Under the pieces are notes generated by a model, which searched no databases, was not told the origin of the DNA, and saw nothing but the letters and a program-made list of their open reading frames with translations. DNA of 18,672 nucleotides, taken from an uncultured Senegalimassilia sp. (GTDB lineage Bacteria > Actinomycetota > Coriobacteriia > Coriobacteriales > Eggerthellaceae). Every line of letters begins with the position of its first letter. Position 1 is the stretch's first letter. The translations under genes and the position numbers were made by a program. This document shows, one piece after another, positions 8,444 through 14,009 of the stretch. The DNA is taken from contig CAKUJT010000051.1 in NCBI GenBank assembly GCA_934661765.1, forward strand, positions 1 to 18,672. Reading direction: 5' to 3'.

Positions 8444-9304
8444 TTGCATACCGTGTGCGAAACATTGCCTGCACCGACACTCGACGCGCGCCCTTGCGGC
8501 GCGCGTCGCATTTCCATGCTCACCGATGATGCGCTCTTCCAGGCCTGCGGTGTCCGCATCGCCTTCACCGGGCGCGACGGGGGATCAAGCCAGGGGCCGT
8601 TCGCCTCGCTGAACCTCGGTGCCCACGTGCAGGATGACCTCGATCATGTCATGGAGAACCGCCGCCTTGCCATGCGGGCGCTCGACGGCGAAGACGTTCC
8701 GGTCGTCGTGCCCAACCAGGTGCACGGCACGGAAATCGTCTCCATTCACGCCTCCGATGCCGCCAGCGTCGTTGCGGCCCAGCAGCGCGCGCAAGCCGCT
8801 GCCGATGCGCTCGTGGTCACCGCGCCCAACGTGGCCGCCATGCTGTGCTTCGCGGATTGCACGCCCGTCATCGTGGTGTCGCCCACGGGGCGCTTTGCCG
8901 TGGCCCATGCGGGCTGGCGCGGGGTGGTCGGCGGCATAGCGGCTTCGTGCGTCGAGCGCCTAGCGTGTGAAGACGGTGCGAAAACCCCTGATCAGCAGGG
9001 CGAATTCGCCGCTGGCTACAATATCTACATCGGCCCTCACATCCACGATTGCTGCTTTGAGGTGGGAAGCGAGGTCGAGCAGCGCTTCGTCGAGCTGTTC
9101 GGGCAAAGCTGCGTTCGGCCGTCGCGCCATGTCAGCATGCTCGATGCGCTGCGCGTCCAGCTTGCGGCCGTAGGCGTCGACCCTGCGCGCATCTGCGATG
9201 CGGGCATCTGCACTCAATGCAACCCGCAACAGTATTTCTCGTATAGGGCATCCGGCGGCACGTGCGGCCGCCATGGCGCCATCGCGTTTCGAAAGGAAGC
9301 ATAG
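8444..9304 (+). CDS. pgeF: Laccase-domain protein PgeF/YfiH (multicopper-like; purine nucleoside phosphorylase / peptidoglycan editing family)
   Basis: Member of the YfiH/LACC1 family, described as removing mis-incorporated serine-containing muropeptide precursors and as having purine nucleoside processing activity. Conserved metal-site motifs are NQVHGTEIV, CFADCTPVIV and VAHAGWRGVVGG, followed by GPHIHDCCFEVG and the C-terminal CTQCNPQQYFSYR. The proposed start is TTG at 8444, because AGGAG at 8431-8435 overlaps the ftsZ stop at ideal distance; this gives 286 residues. An in-frame ATG at 8516 (262 residues) starts closer to the usual family N-terminus but has no ribosome site. A strong hairpin lies between the two candidate starts. 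The gene is second in the usual actinobacterial ftsZ-pgeF-yggS-sepF order. Confidence 0.9.
   Translation: MHTVCETLPAPTLDARPCGARRISMLTDDALFQACGVRIAFTGRDGGSSQGPFASLNLGAHVQDDLDHVMENRRLAMRALDGEDVPVVVPNQVHGTEIVSIHASDAASVVAAQQRAQAAADALVVTAPNVAAMLCFADCTPVIVVSPTGRFAVAHAGWRGVVGGIAASCVERLACEDGAKTPDQQGEFAAGYNIYIGPHIHDCCFEVGSEVEQRFVELFGQSCVRPSRHVSMLDALRVQLAAVGVDPARICDAGICTQCNPQQYFSYRASGGTCGRHGAIAFRKEA
8482..8508. other. 11-bp GC hairpin inside the 5' end of pgeF
   Basis: A perfect 11-bp stem at 8482-8492/8498-8508 has a 5-base loop and is followed by CATTT. It looks like an intrinsic terminator but lies between the TTG with its ribosome site and the in-frame ATG at 8516. It could attenuate transcription after ftsZ or modulate pgeF translation. 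The structure is visible; the function is inferred. Confidence 0.55.
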
Positions 9305-9306
9305 CC

Positions 9307-10008
9307 ATGCCATTCGCTCAACATTATCAGGAAACGCTCGAAGAGCTTGCCCGCGTGTGCGCTTCGTGCGGGCGCGATCCGCGCGAAGTGAAGGTCATCG
9401 CCGTTTCCAAGACGGTCGATGTGCCCGCCATCTCCGCAGCCATCGCCGCGGGAGCCCATGATTTCGGCGAGAACCGTCCCGATGTCCTTGCCGCTAAGGT
9501 GGCGCAGCTGCCGGAGCAAACCTGGCATTTCATCGGAAACGTCCAGTCGCGCAAGATCCCCGAGATCGTCGCCTGCGCAACGCTCGTGCATTCGGTTTGC
9601 AAAGAAGAGCATTTCGCCAAGTTCGACCAGGCGGCCGAGCGCCTTGGCAAGGTGCAGGATATCCTGCTCGAGGTCAACGTGTCGGGGGAGGAAAGCAAAA
9701 GCGGTTTCACCCCTGACCAGGCACTTCACGCGCTTAAGCTTGCGGAAACGTTCCCCCATATCGCCGTGCGCGGCCTTATGACCATGGCGCCGCAGGGCAA
9801 CCTGGAGGTGGCACGCGAGTGTTTTGAGGGTTTGGCGGCTTTGCGCGATACGCTGCGCAGCCAGCTTCCCTCTGAGCAGGCCGCACGCTTCAATGAACTT
9901 TCCATGGGCATGAGCGAGGACTGGCGCGAGGCGGTTTGCGCGGGTGCTACCATGGTGCGGATAGGCCGAGCCCTGTTCAGCGACTCCTTCGAGTCCGTTC
10001 AGGCATAA
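9307..10008 (+). CDS. yggS: PLP homeostasis protein YggS/YlmE (PROSC family)
   Basis: Single-domain pyridoxal-phosphate-binding TIM-barrel protein that helps keep PLP and amino-acid pools balanced, with no known enzyme activity in the family. The PLP lysine is expected at about residue 35 in VIAVSKT. Other family motifs are FGENRPDVLAAK, TWHFIGNVQSRKI and the C-terminal LSMGMSEDWREAV and ATMVRIGRALF phosphate-binding segment. The start ATG at 9307 has AAAGGAAG at 9292-9299 and lies 2 bases after the pgeF stop, so the two are tightly coupled. The 233-residue length is normal. The homologue in Gram-positive division clusters is often called ylmE. Confidence 0.95.
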   Translation: MPFAQHYQETLEELARVCASCGRDPREVKVIAVSKTVDVPAISAAIAAGAHDFGENRPDVLAAKVAQLPEQTWHFIGNVQSRKIPEIVACATLVHSVCKEEHFAKFDQAAERLGKVQDILLEVNVSGEESKSGFTPDQALHALKLAETFPHIAVRGLMTMAPQGNLEVARECFEGLAALRDTLRSQLPSEQAARFNELSMGMSEDWREAVCAGATMVRIGRALFSDSFESVQA

Positions 10009-10037
10009 GGCTCGCGTCCGCAATACCGAACATGCAG

Positions 10038-10055
10038 CGGCGGCGTCGACCGCCG
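10038..10055. other. Small GC hairpin between yggS and sepF
   Basis: A perfect 6-bp stem at 10038-10043/10050-10055 with a 6-base loop lies in the 75-base gap, followed by TCCTTAAG and then the sepF ribosome site. It has no T tract, so it is a weak terminator at best; an mRNA stability or processing stem is equally possible. Confidence 0.35.
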
Positions 10056-10083
10056 TCCTTAAGAAACGAAGCAGGAGAGCGGT

Positions 10084-10998
10084 ATGGCAATGCCCAAGTT
10101 CAACAAGCCCGAAGGCATGCTCGACAGCATTAAGTCCAAGCTCGGGTTCTCCGATGGCGGCGATTACTACGATCGCGGCCGCAAGGACTACGACGATTAC
10201 GATTCCGGCGACTACGACGATTACGACGACGACTACGAAGAGGACGATGCTGCCCCCAGCTCGAACTACGATCCGTATGATTCGGTCACCACGCGCCCCG
10301 CGCGCGGCAACCATGCCCGCGCTTCGGTCGGCTCGGGCGGGTATCGCCCGGCCAAGCTCGTTTCCATCGACGACGTGCGCGCGCATACCACTGTGCCCGA
10401 TAGCCTGAACCGCGATCCGCTGCCCCCGCGCAAGGTCAGCTCCGCGTCCTTCGGCAACCGCACCATGGTCGATCCGGCGTTCACCGCTCCGGCCAATACG
10501 CCCAACGCAAGGGCTGCGGCAGCTGCTAACCAGGAGCGTTCGGAAAGCCTGAACGCGCTGTTCAGCACCACTGCTGCCGAGGCTGCCGAGTCCAGCGCCG
10601 CGCCGGCCGCGCAGGCGGCCGCGAAGCCCATCGAAGGCGCGTTCACGGCAGCGGCGAAGGCCGCTTCCGCCGGCTCCTCGTTCGATCCGTACAAGGCCTA
10701 TGAGGGCACCGCAACGGGCACGCACAGCCCCACGCGTTCGGTCACCATCGTCAAGCCCGCCAGCTACGGCGAGTGCGAGAAGGTCGCAAAGGCCCTTAAA
10801 GCCGGAGACGCTGTTGTGCTTGCGCTCAAGGAGACCCCCGATGCGCTGGCAAAGCGCGTGCTTGACTTCTCGTTCGGCGTTTCGAGCGCCCTCGATGCAA
10901 GCGTTGACTGCATCGCCGACAAGGTCTTCGTCATCGCGCGCGGGGCGGCTCTGAGCGAAGCCGAGCGTGCAAGCCTGCGTTCTCAGGGTATTCTGTAA
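10084..10998 (+). CDS. sepF: Cell division protein SepF (long, acidic N-terminal insert)
   Basis: FtsZ-binding membrane anchor that takes over the role of FtsA in actinobacteria. The product has 304 residues, long for the family (about 150-250). An amphipathic membrane-targeting helix is predicted at about 8-22. A strikingly Asp/Tyr-rich stretch occupies about 27-55, encoded by near-repeated GAY/TAY codons. A long Ala/Ser/Pro linker follows, then the C-terminal SepF domain from SVTIVKPASYGECE (about 219) through DFSFGVSSALDASVDCI and KVFVIAR (to about 287). The start ATG at 10084 follows AGGAGAG at 10073-10079. An ATG at codon 3 is an alternative. Neighbours yggS and yggT confirm the identity. 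Confidence 0.93.
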   Translation: MAMPKFNKPEGMLDSIKSKLGFSDGGDYYDRGRKDYDDYDSGDYDDYDDDYEEDDAAPSSNYDPYDSVTTRPARGNHARASVGSGGYRPAKLVSIDDVRAHTTVPDSLNRDPLPPRKVSSASFGNRTMVDPAFTAPANTPNARAAAAANQERSESLNALFSTTAAEAAESSAAPAAQAAAKPIEGAFTAAAKAASAGSSFDPYKAYEGTATGTHSPTRSVTIVKPASYGECEKVAKALKAGDAVVLALKETPDALAKRVLDFSFGVSSALDASVDCIADKVFVIARGAALSEAERASLRSQGIL

Positions 10999-11018
10999 CC
11001 GTACGTATTGAAACCGAC

Positions 11019-11039
11019 CCCCGGGCTTGGCGCCCGGGG
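11019..11039. other. GC hairpin between sepF and yggT
   Basis: A perfect 8-bp stem CCCCGGGC/GCCCGGGG at 11019-11026/11032-11039 with a 5-base loop lies 20 bases after the sepF stop and 8 bases before the AAGGAG of yggT. No T run follows. It could protect the sepF mRNA 3' side or tune yggT translation. Confidence 0.45.
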
Positions 11040-11065
11040 CGTTAGCAAGGAGCGAAACACCCCGC

Positions 11066-11326
11066 ATGCTCAGTTTGAAGTATCTTATCGTGTCGCTTTC
11101 CGATGCGTACAGCATGATCATCTTCGTGTACGTCATGCTGTCATGGTTCCCGACCGATCGGGGCATCCTCGCAGACATCAACAACGTGCTCGCACGCATA
11201 TGCGACCCGTATTTGAACCTGTTCAAGCGCCTGATCCCCCCTATTGGAGGTATGGTGGACGTAACGCCCATCGTCGCGCTGCTTGTACTACAATTCGGTG
11301 TACGTTTGTTGGTAAACTTGTTCTAG
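11066..11326 (+). CDS. yggT: YggT family membrane protein
   Basis: Small integral membrane protein of the YggT/YlmG family, found in Gram-positive division clusters between sepF and divIVA; its exact role is not settled, though links to nucleoid and division organisation have been reported for relatives. The 86 residues hold two hydrophobic segments (about 7-27 and 62-86). Between them is the conserved loop SWFPTDRGILADINNVLARICDPYL followed by FKRLIPPIGG; the quoted part is residues about 26-60. The ATG at 11066 has AAGGAG at 11047-11052 with somewhat long spacing (13 bases). A perfect 12-base palindrome (11325-11336) overlaps its stop codon. Confidence 0.9.
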   Translation: MLSLKYLIVSLSDAYSMIIFVYVMLSWFPTDRGILADINNVLARICDPYLNLFKRLIPPIGGMVDVTPIVALLVLQFGVRLLVNLF

Positions 11327-11371
11327 GTGCGCACCTGCGCATTCCCGCACATCAGATGAAGGGATACAAAG

Positions 11372-12301
11372 ATGGCTATCACCTCTGCTGAAATCCATAA
11401 CCAAAGCTTCTCCATCGATCGCAAGGGCTACGACGTCGACGAGGTCGATGTCTTCCTCGAGCATGTCGCCGATGAGATCGACGGCCTGAATCAGCAGATC
11501 GCCTCGCTGCAAAGCCAGATCGGCGAGGACACGTTCGCCGGCTTCGATCGCCCGGCCACCTTCGACGACGAGGTGTTCGACGAGCCCGAGCCCGAGCATG
11601 TCGCCGAGCAGCACGAGCAGCCCGCAGACTCCGTCGACCCGGCCATCCTGGCTGAGAAAGATGCCGCCATCGCCGAGCGCGATGCCCGCATCGCCGAGCT
11701 CGAGAAGCAGCTCGAGTCCAAGAAGGCCGACGGCAACGCCATCGCCCAGGCGCTCATCATCGCGCAGCGCTCCGCCGACGAGATCCTGGCCAACGCCAAG
11801 GCCGATGCTGCTGCCACCATCAAGGACGCCGAGGACGAGTCCGACCGCATCCTCGACAAAGCCGAGAACGATCGCCAGAAGGTCATCGACGCCATCCGCA
11901 AGCTCGAGGACGATCGAGAGGAGGCGCGCGAGGATTATCGCGACCTGCTCAACGATTTCATCACCGACGCTTCTCGTAGGCTTGCCGAAATTGGCGAGAA
12001 GGCCCCGAAGACCGCCGGTGCGCTTACGTCCGGTCAGCATGGCCGCTACGCCACGCACGTCGACTCCGAGCCGGTTGTGAAAGAGGCCGCCGCAACCGCG
12101 CCGCAGGCCCCGCTCACCGTCGACGGCTCCGACGCCTATGACGACGCGCCCGCAATCCCGGCTGCCGTTCCGGCTGCTGCCGTAACCGCCGCATCGCCTG
12201 CGGTCACCGGTTCGGTCGCTCCCGTGGCTTCCAGCGTCGAGAAGGATTTCTCCGGCTTCGGCGATGCCGCCGATGATTTCGAGATCGACGATCTCGACTA
12301 G
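11372..12301 (+). CDS. divIVA: DivIVA/Wag31-like polar growth and septum-site protein
   Basis: Coiled-coil cytoskeletal protein that senses negative membrane curvature and recruits septal or polar wall-synthesis factors. The N-terminal lipid-binding DivIVA domain is clear (SFSIDRKGYDVDEVDVFLEH, about 12-31). An acidic linker follows (about 50-85), then heptad-rich coiled coil (about 90-210, including AEKDAAIAERDARIAELEKQ), then an Ala/Pro/Val-rich tail that ends in a very acidic segment (about 245-309). No membrane segment is present. The ATG at 11372 follows AAGGGA at 11359-11364. It is the last gene of the cluster, and a strong hairpin lies 150 bases downstream. Confidence 0.93.
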   Translation: MAITSAEIHNQSFSIDRKGYDVDEVDVFLEHVADEIDGLNQQIASLQSQIGEDTFAGFDRPATFDDEVFDEPEPEHVAEQHEQPADSVDPAILAEKDAAIAERDARIAELEKQLESKKADGNAIAQALIIAQRSADEILANAKADAAATIKDAEDESDRILDKAENDRQKVIDAIRKLEDDREEAREDYRDLLNDFITDASRRLAEIGEKAPKTAGALTSGQHGRYATHVDSEPVVKEAAATAPQAPLTVDGSDAYDDAPAIPAAVPAAAVTAASPAVTGSVAPVASSVEKDFSGFGDAADDFEIDDLD

Positions 12302-12338
12302 CCAGCAGCGGTAAACGCCAGCAGGTTTGCAGAGAGGT

Positions 12339-12440
12339 GAGCGCCTTCGCCTAGCCTGATAGCAAGGGCCGTTCGCTCTTATAGAGCGCCTTCGCCTAGC
12401 GGACAGCCAGGGCCGTTTGTCCTTATACAACGCTTTCGCG
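12339..12440 (+). repeat. 45-base tandem repeat downstream of divIVA
   Basis: Two clear copies start at 12339 and 12384, each opening GAGCGCCTTCGCCTAGC and sharing AGGGCCGTT and CTTATA at matching places. A third, truncated and degenerate copy starts near 12428. The period is 45 bases. The repeats lie between the divIVA stop and its putative terminator, so they would be in the divIVA mRNA 3' end. No ORF uses them convincingly. Confidence 0.7.
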
Positions 12441-12453
12441 CAACACGCATCCT

Positions 12454-12489
12454 AAAATGGGGATCAAGCACAAGCTTGATCCCCATTTT
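12454..12489. terminator. Perfect 16-bp bidirectional terminator hairpin
   Basis: A perfect 16-bp stem at 12454-12469/12474-12489 has a 4-base ACAA loop. One arm starts with AAAA and the other ends with TTTT, so it can terminate transcription in either direction. It ends the divIVA transcript and may back up the leftward rnpB terminator. It is one of the least GC-rich stretches nearby. Confidence 0.85.
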
Positions 12490-12737
12490 CGTCTAATTAC
12501 AAGGAATTGCAGCTTGTAGCACGAAATGCGCGTCTGGCTGATTAGACGAAGATGGAATGCGCGTCCAAATCAAAGGCATCGGATCAGCTCGGCGGATGGT
12601 GCATCTCAAACCGCCTGGTTCGACTGCTAGAAGGTTGCTTTCAGGTGAATTGCGCGTCTGGTTCAGGGACACGAACGTGCTTCGGCAGGCGGTTCTACTC
12701 GACCCGCCTGCATGTTGTTCGCACGATGCCCGTGTCC
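12488..12737. repeat. Structured non-coding stretch with nested inverted repeats
   Basis: No credible gene lies between the divIVA and rnpB terminators. Visible structure: a 10-bp inverted repeat TTCGTCTAAT/ATTAGACGAA at 12488-12497/12541-12550, partly overlapping the preceding hairpin; three copies of an AATGCGCGTC-like word starting near 12525, 12556 and 12648; and a nested imperfect hairpin at 12667-12737. The nested hairpin has paired segments 12667-12673/12731-12737, 12676-12680/12721-12725 and 12685-12692/12704-12711. This could be a structured RNA or a decayed mobile element; I do not recognise it. Confidence 0.5.
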
Positions 12738-12801
12738 AGGTGAGATGTGCGGCCGAACGTCAGCAGTCGCTCCGCGTCGCAACATATTTCGTCGGCGAAA
12801 C

Positions 12802-12828
12802 AAAAAAGCTCCCAACCGGGAGCCTTTT
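12802..12828 (-). terminator. rnpB intrinsic terminator
   Basis: Read on the - strand, GGCTCCC-GGTT-GGGAGCT is followed by a run of six T, preceded by AAAA. It is a textbook terminator immediately after the RNase P RNA 3' end. Confidence 0.9.
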
Positions 12829-12830
12829 GA

Positions 12831-13183
12831 AACCGCGAGCGAGTCGATAAGCCGGGTTCTGTCGTTGGACGACCATTTATCTCGAACGCGCGTCACCGCG
12901 CGTCTCAAGCACGCAACCCGAATGCACGGAAGGGCGGCCGTGTGGCATTCCTATTTGCGCTTGCTCCAGATGGGGTTTTCCAAGCCACGTTGTTGCCAAC
13001 GCGCTGGTGCGCTCTTACCGCACCGTTTCAGCTTTTCTCCCGCTTGCGCGGGGGAGTTTACTTTTCTGTGGCACTTTCCGTCGGGTCGCCCCGCCCAGCC
13101 GTTAGCTGGCATCTTGCCCTTTGGAGCCCGGACTTTCCTCACGCCGCTCAAGGCGGCGCGCGATCGTCTGGCCCGCTCGCAGT
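12831..13183 (-). ncRNA. rnpB: RNase P RNA, bacterial type A
   Basis: Catalytic RNA that matures tRNA 5' ends. On the - strand the conserved P4/CR-I sequence GAGGAAAGTCCGGGCTCC lies at about 13122-13139, and the 3' conserved ACAGAACCCGGCTTAT lies at about 12848-12863. Between them are GGAAAGTGCCACAGAAA, ACGGTGCGGTAAGAG and GAGCAAGCGCAAATAGG, all typical of type A. The ends pair as P1: CTGCGAGCG near the 5' end with CGCTCGCGG near the 3' end, nine pairs. The length of about 353 bases is usual. The 5' end is inferred from the -10 element (7 bases downstream) and P1; the 3' end is just before the terminator. Error is a few bases at each end. Confidence 0.96.
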
Positions 13184-13184
13184 G

Positions 13185-13193
13185 TGGTATTCT
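13185..13193 (+). promoter_or_regulatory. Putative thiN extended -10 promoter, shared with rnpB
   Basis: On the + strand TGGTATTCT is an extended -10 (TGn plus TATTCT) that occupies the same bases as the rnpB -10. Transcription would start near 13200 and give a leader of about 23 bases to the thiN ATG, containing AAGGAG. No clear -35 is present. Confidence 0.45.
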
Positions 13194-13197
13194 ACCA
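13189..13197 (-). promoter_or_regulatory. rnpB extended -10 promoter
   Basis: On the - strand TGGTAGAAT is an extended -10 (TGn plus TAGAAT, five of six consensus positions), 6-7 bases before the inferred RNase P RNA 5' end. No good -35 is present at the normal distance. The element is almost self-complementary and overlaps the thiN promoter. Confidence 0.7.
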
Positions 13198-13222
13198 TAT
13201 CGGAACCGAAACAAGGAGCATC

Positions 13223-13882
13223 ATGACAACCTGTGCATTGGTTGGCGCCACATATTTCAACGAACAAGATTTCATGGCACGCTATAACGAGGGTGTTTTC
13301 GACTTCGTTATCGCCGTCGACGGCGGTTTCGCCCCACTTGATCGGCTCGGCGTCGCGCCCGATATGGCCGTGGGCGATTTCGATTCCCTCGGCTACGTTC
13401 CCCGTGCGAAGCGGGTTTCTCGTCACCCTGTGAACAAGGATGCATCGGACATGGAGCTTGCCCTTCAAAGGGCCGCGAACTATCGTCACACCGACATCTA
13501 CATATACGGCGGCATCGGCGGCAGGCTCGATCATACGTTGGCAAACCTGCAGCTGTTCGCCGCGTACTCCGAGCGTGGGTTCTACGTTACCGGCATCGCC
13601 GAGGGTTTCGCCATCCGCTGCGTCACCGGCCCCGACGTGTTCACCCTCCCAGATAACGTGGAGAAGGGCACCGTATCGGTTTTCGCGGCAAACGATCGCG
13701 CCGAGGGCGTCATCGAGCGCGGTCTGGAGTACTCGCTTGACGACGAGCCCCTCACCAACCGAACCAGCCTCGGCCTCTCCAACGAACTCATCGGCCAGGA
13801 GGCTACCATCGCCGTGGAGTCGGGCACGCTTTATGTCTTTTATCCTTTGCCTTGGGAAACTTCTGAGCAGCCGGGGATATAA
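13223..13882 (+). CDS. thiN: Thiamine pyrophosphokinase (ThiN/Tnr3 type)
   Basis: Transfers pyrophosphate from ATP to thiamine to make the cofactor TPP in the cytoplasm; it serves salvage of imported thiamine. The 219-residue product has the catalytic-domain motifs VIAVDGGFAPLDRLG, GDFDSLG at 51-57 (metal-binding Asp pair), NKDASDMELAL and GGIGGRLDHTLANL (96-109), then the smaller C-terminal thiamine-binding domain with GLEYSLDDEPL and SLGLSNE. The start ATG at 13223 follows AAGGAG at 13213-13218 with short (4-base) spacing. It is divergent from rnpB. Its stop codon lies inside a perfect TATAAT that probably serves the downstream riboswitch and thiC. Confidence 0.93.
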   Translation: MTTCALVGATYFNEQDFMARYNEGVFDFVIAVDGGFAPLDRLGVAPDMAVGDFDSLGYVPRAKRVSRHPVNKDASDMELALQRAANYRHTDIYIYGGIGGRLDHTLANLQLFAAYSERGFYVTGIAEGFAIRCVTGPDVFTLPDNVEKGTVSVFAANDRAEGVIERGLEYSLDDEPLTNRTSLGLSNELIGQEATIAVESGTLYVFYPLPWETSEQPGI

Positions 13883-13883
13883 T
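13878..13883 (+). promoter_or_regulatory. -10 element of the thiC-thiD promoter
   Basis: A perfect TATAAT overlaps the thiN stop codon (TAA at 13880-13882) and lies about 20 bases before the TPP riboswitch. The best -35 candidate is TTGGGA at 13852-13857, with a long 20-base spacer, so the -35 is uncertain. Confidence 0.5.
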
Positions 13884-13903
13884 AGCGGCCACATCAACCG
13901 TAT

Positions 13904-14004
13904 ATCGGGGGAGCTTGCTAGCGCCACGCGCCGGGCAGGCTGAGAGGAGGCCCCGCATAAGCCTCGACCCGCCGAACCTGCATGGGTAATGCCAACGAAG
14001 GGAG
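13904..14004 (+). promoter_or_regulatory. TPP riboswitch (THI element)
   Basis: The conserved THI-box blocks are present in order: GGGGGAGC at the 5' side, GGCTGAGAGG around 13938-13947, GACCC near 13966-13970, GAACCTG at 13974-13980 and GGGTAATGCCAACG with AAGGGAG at 13984-14004. P2 pairs AGCTTGC with GCAGGCT (one G-U), and P3 pairs GAGGC with GCCTC. The 3' side contains the thiC ribosome site AAGGGAG, five bases before the ATG. TPP binding is therefore likely to block translation initiation of thiC. No terminator hairpin is seen between the aptamer and thiC. Confidence 0.95.
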
Positions 14005-14009
14005 CATCT

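Noticed and set aside
9214..11271. 685-codon open frame on the - strand
   Set aside because: It is antisense to yggS and sepF, which have clear family motifs and ribosome sites. High GC with G/C at third positions leaves antisense frames open.
11325..11336. 12-base palindrome AGGTGCGCACCT over the yggT stop
   Set aside because: Could be an operator, but a single short GC palindrome is expected by chance in this composition and nothing else supports a role.
12575..12645. tRNA-like stretch (CAGCTCGGCGG ... GGTTCGACT)
   Set aside because: D-arm and T-arm words are suggestive, but the T-stem and acceptor stem do not pair and no CCA end is seen.
12552..12850. Two overlapping small + strand ORFs in the divIVA-rnpB gap
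   Set aside because: No ribosome site; they run through the nested hairpin and rnpB terminator, and the protein has no features.
12712..13287. Several ORFs over 12700-13290
   Set aside because: They overlay RNase P RNA, whose conserved core on the - strand explains the sequence.
13989..14009. Upstream ATG start for thiC
   Set aside because: It lies inside the conserved TPP aptamer; the ATG at 14010 follows the ribosome site at proper spacing.
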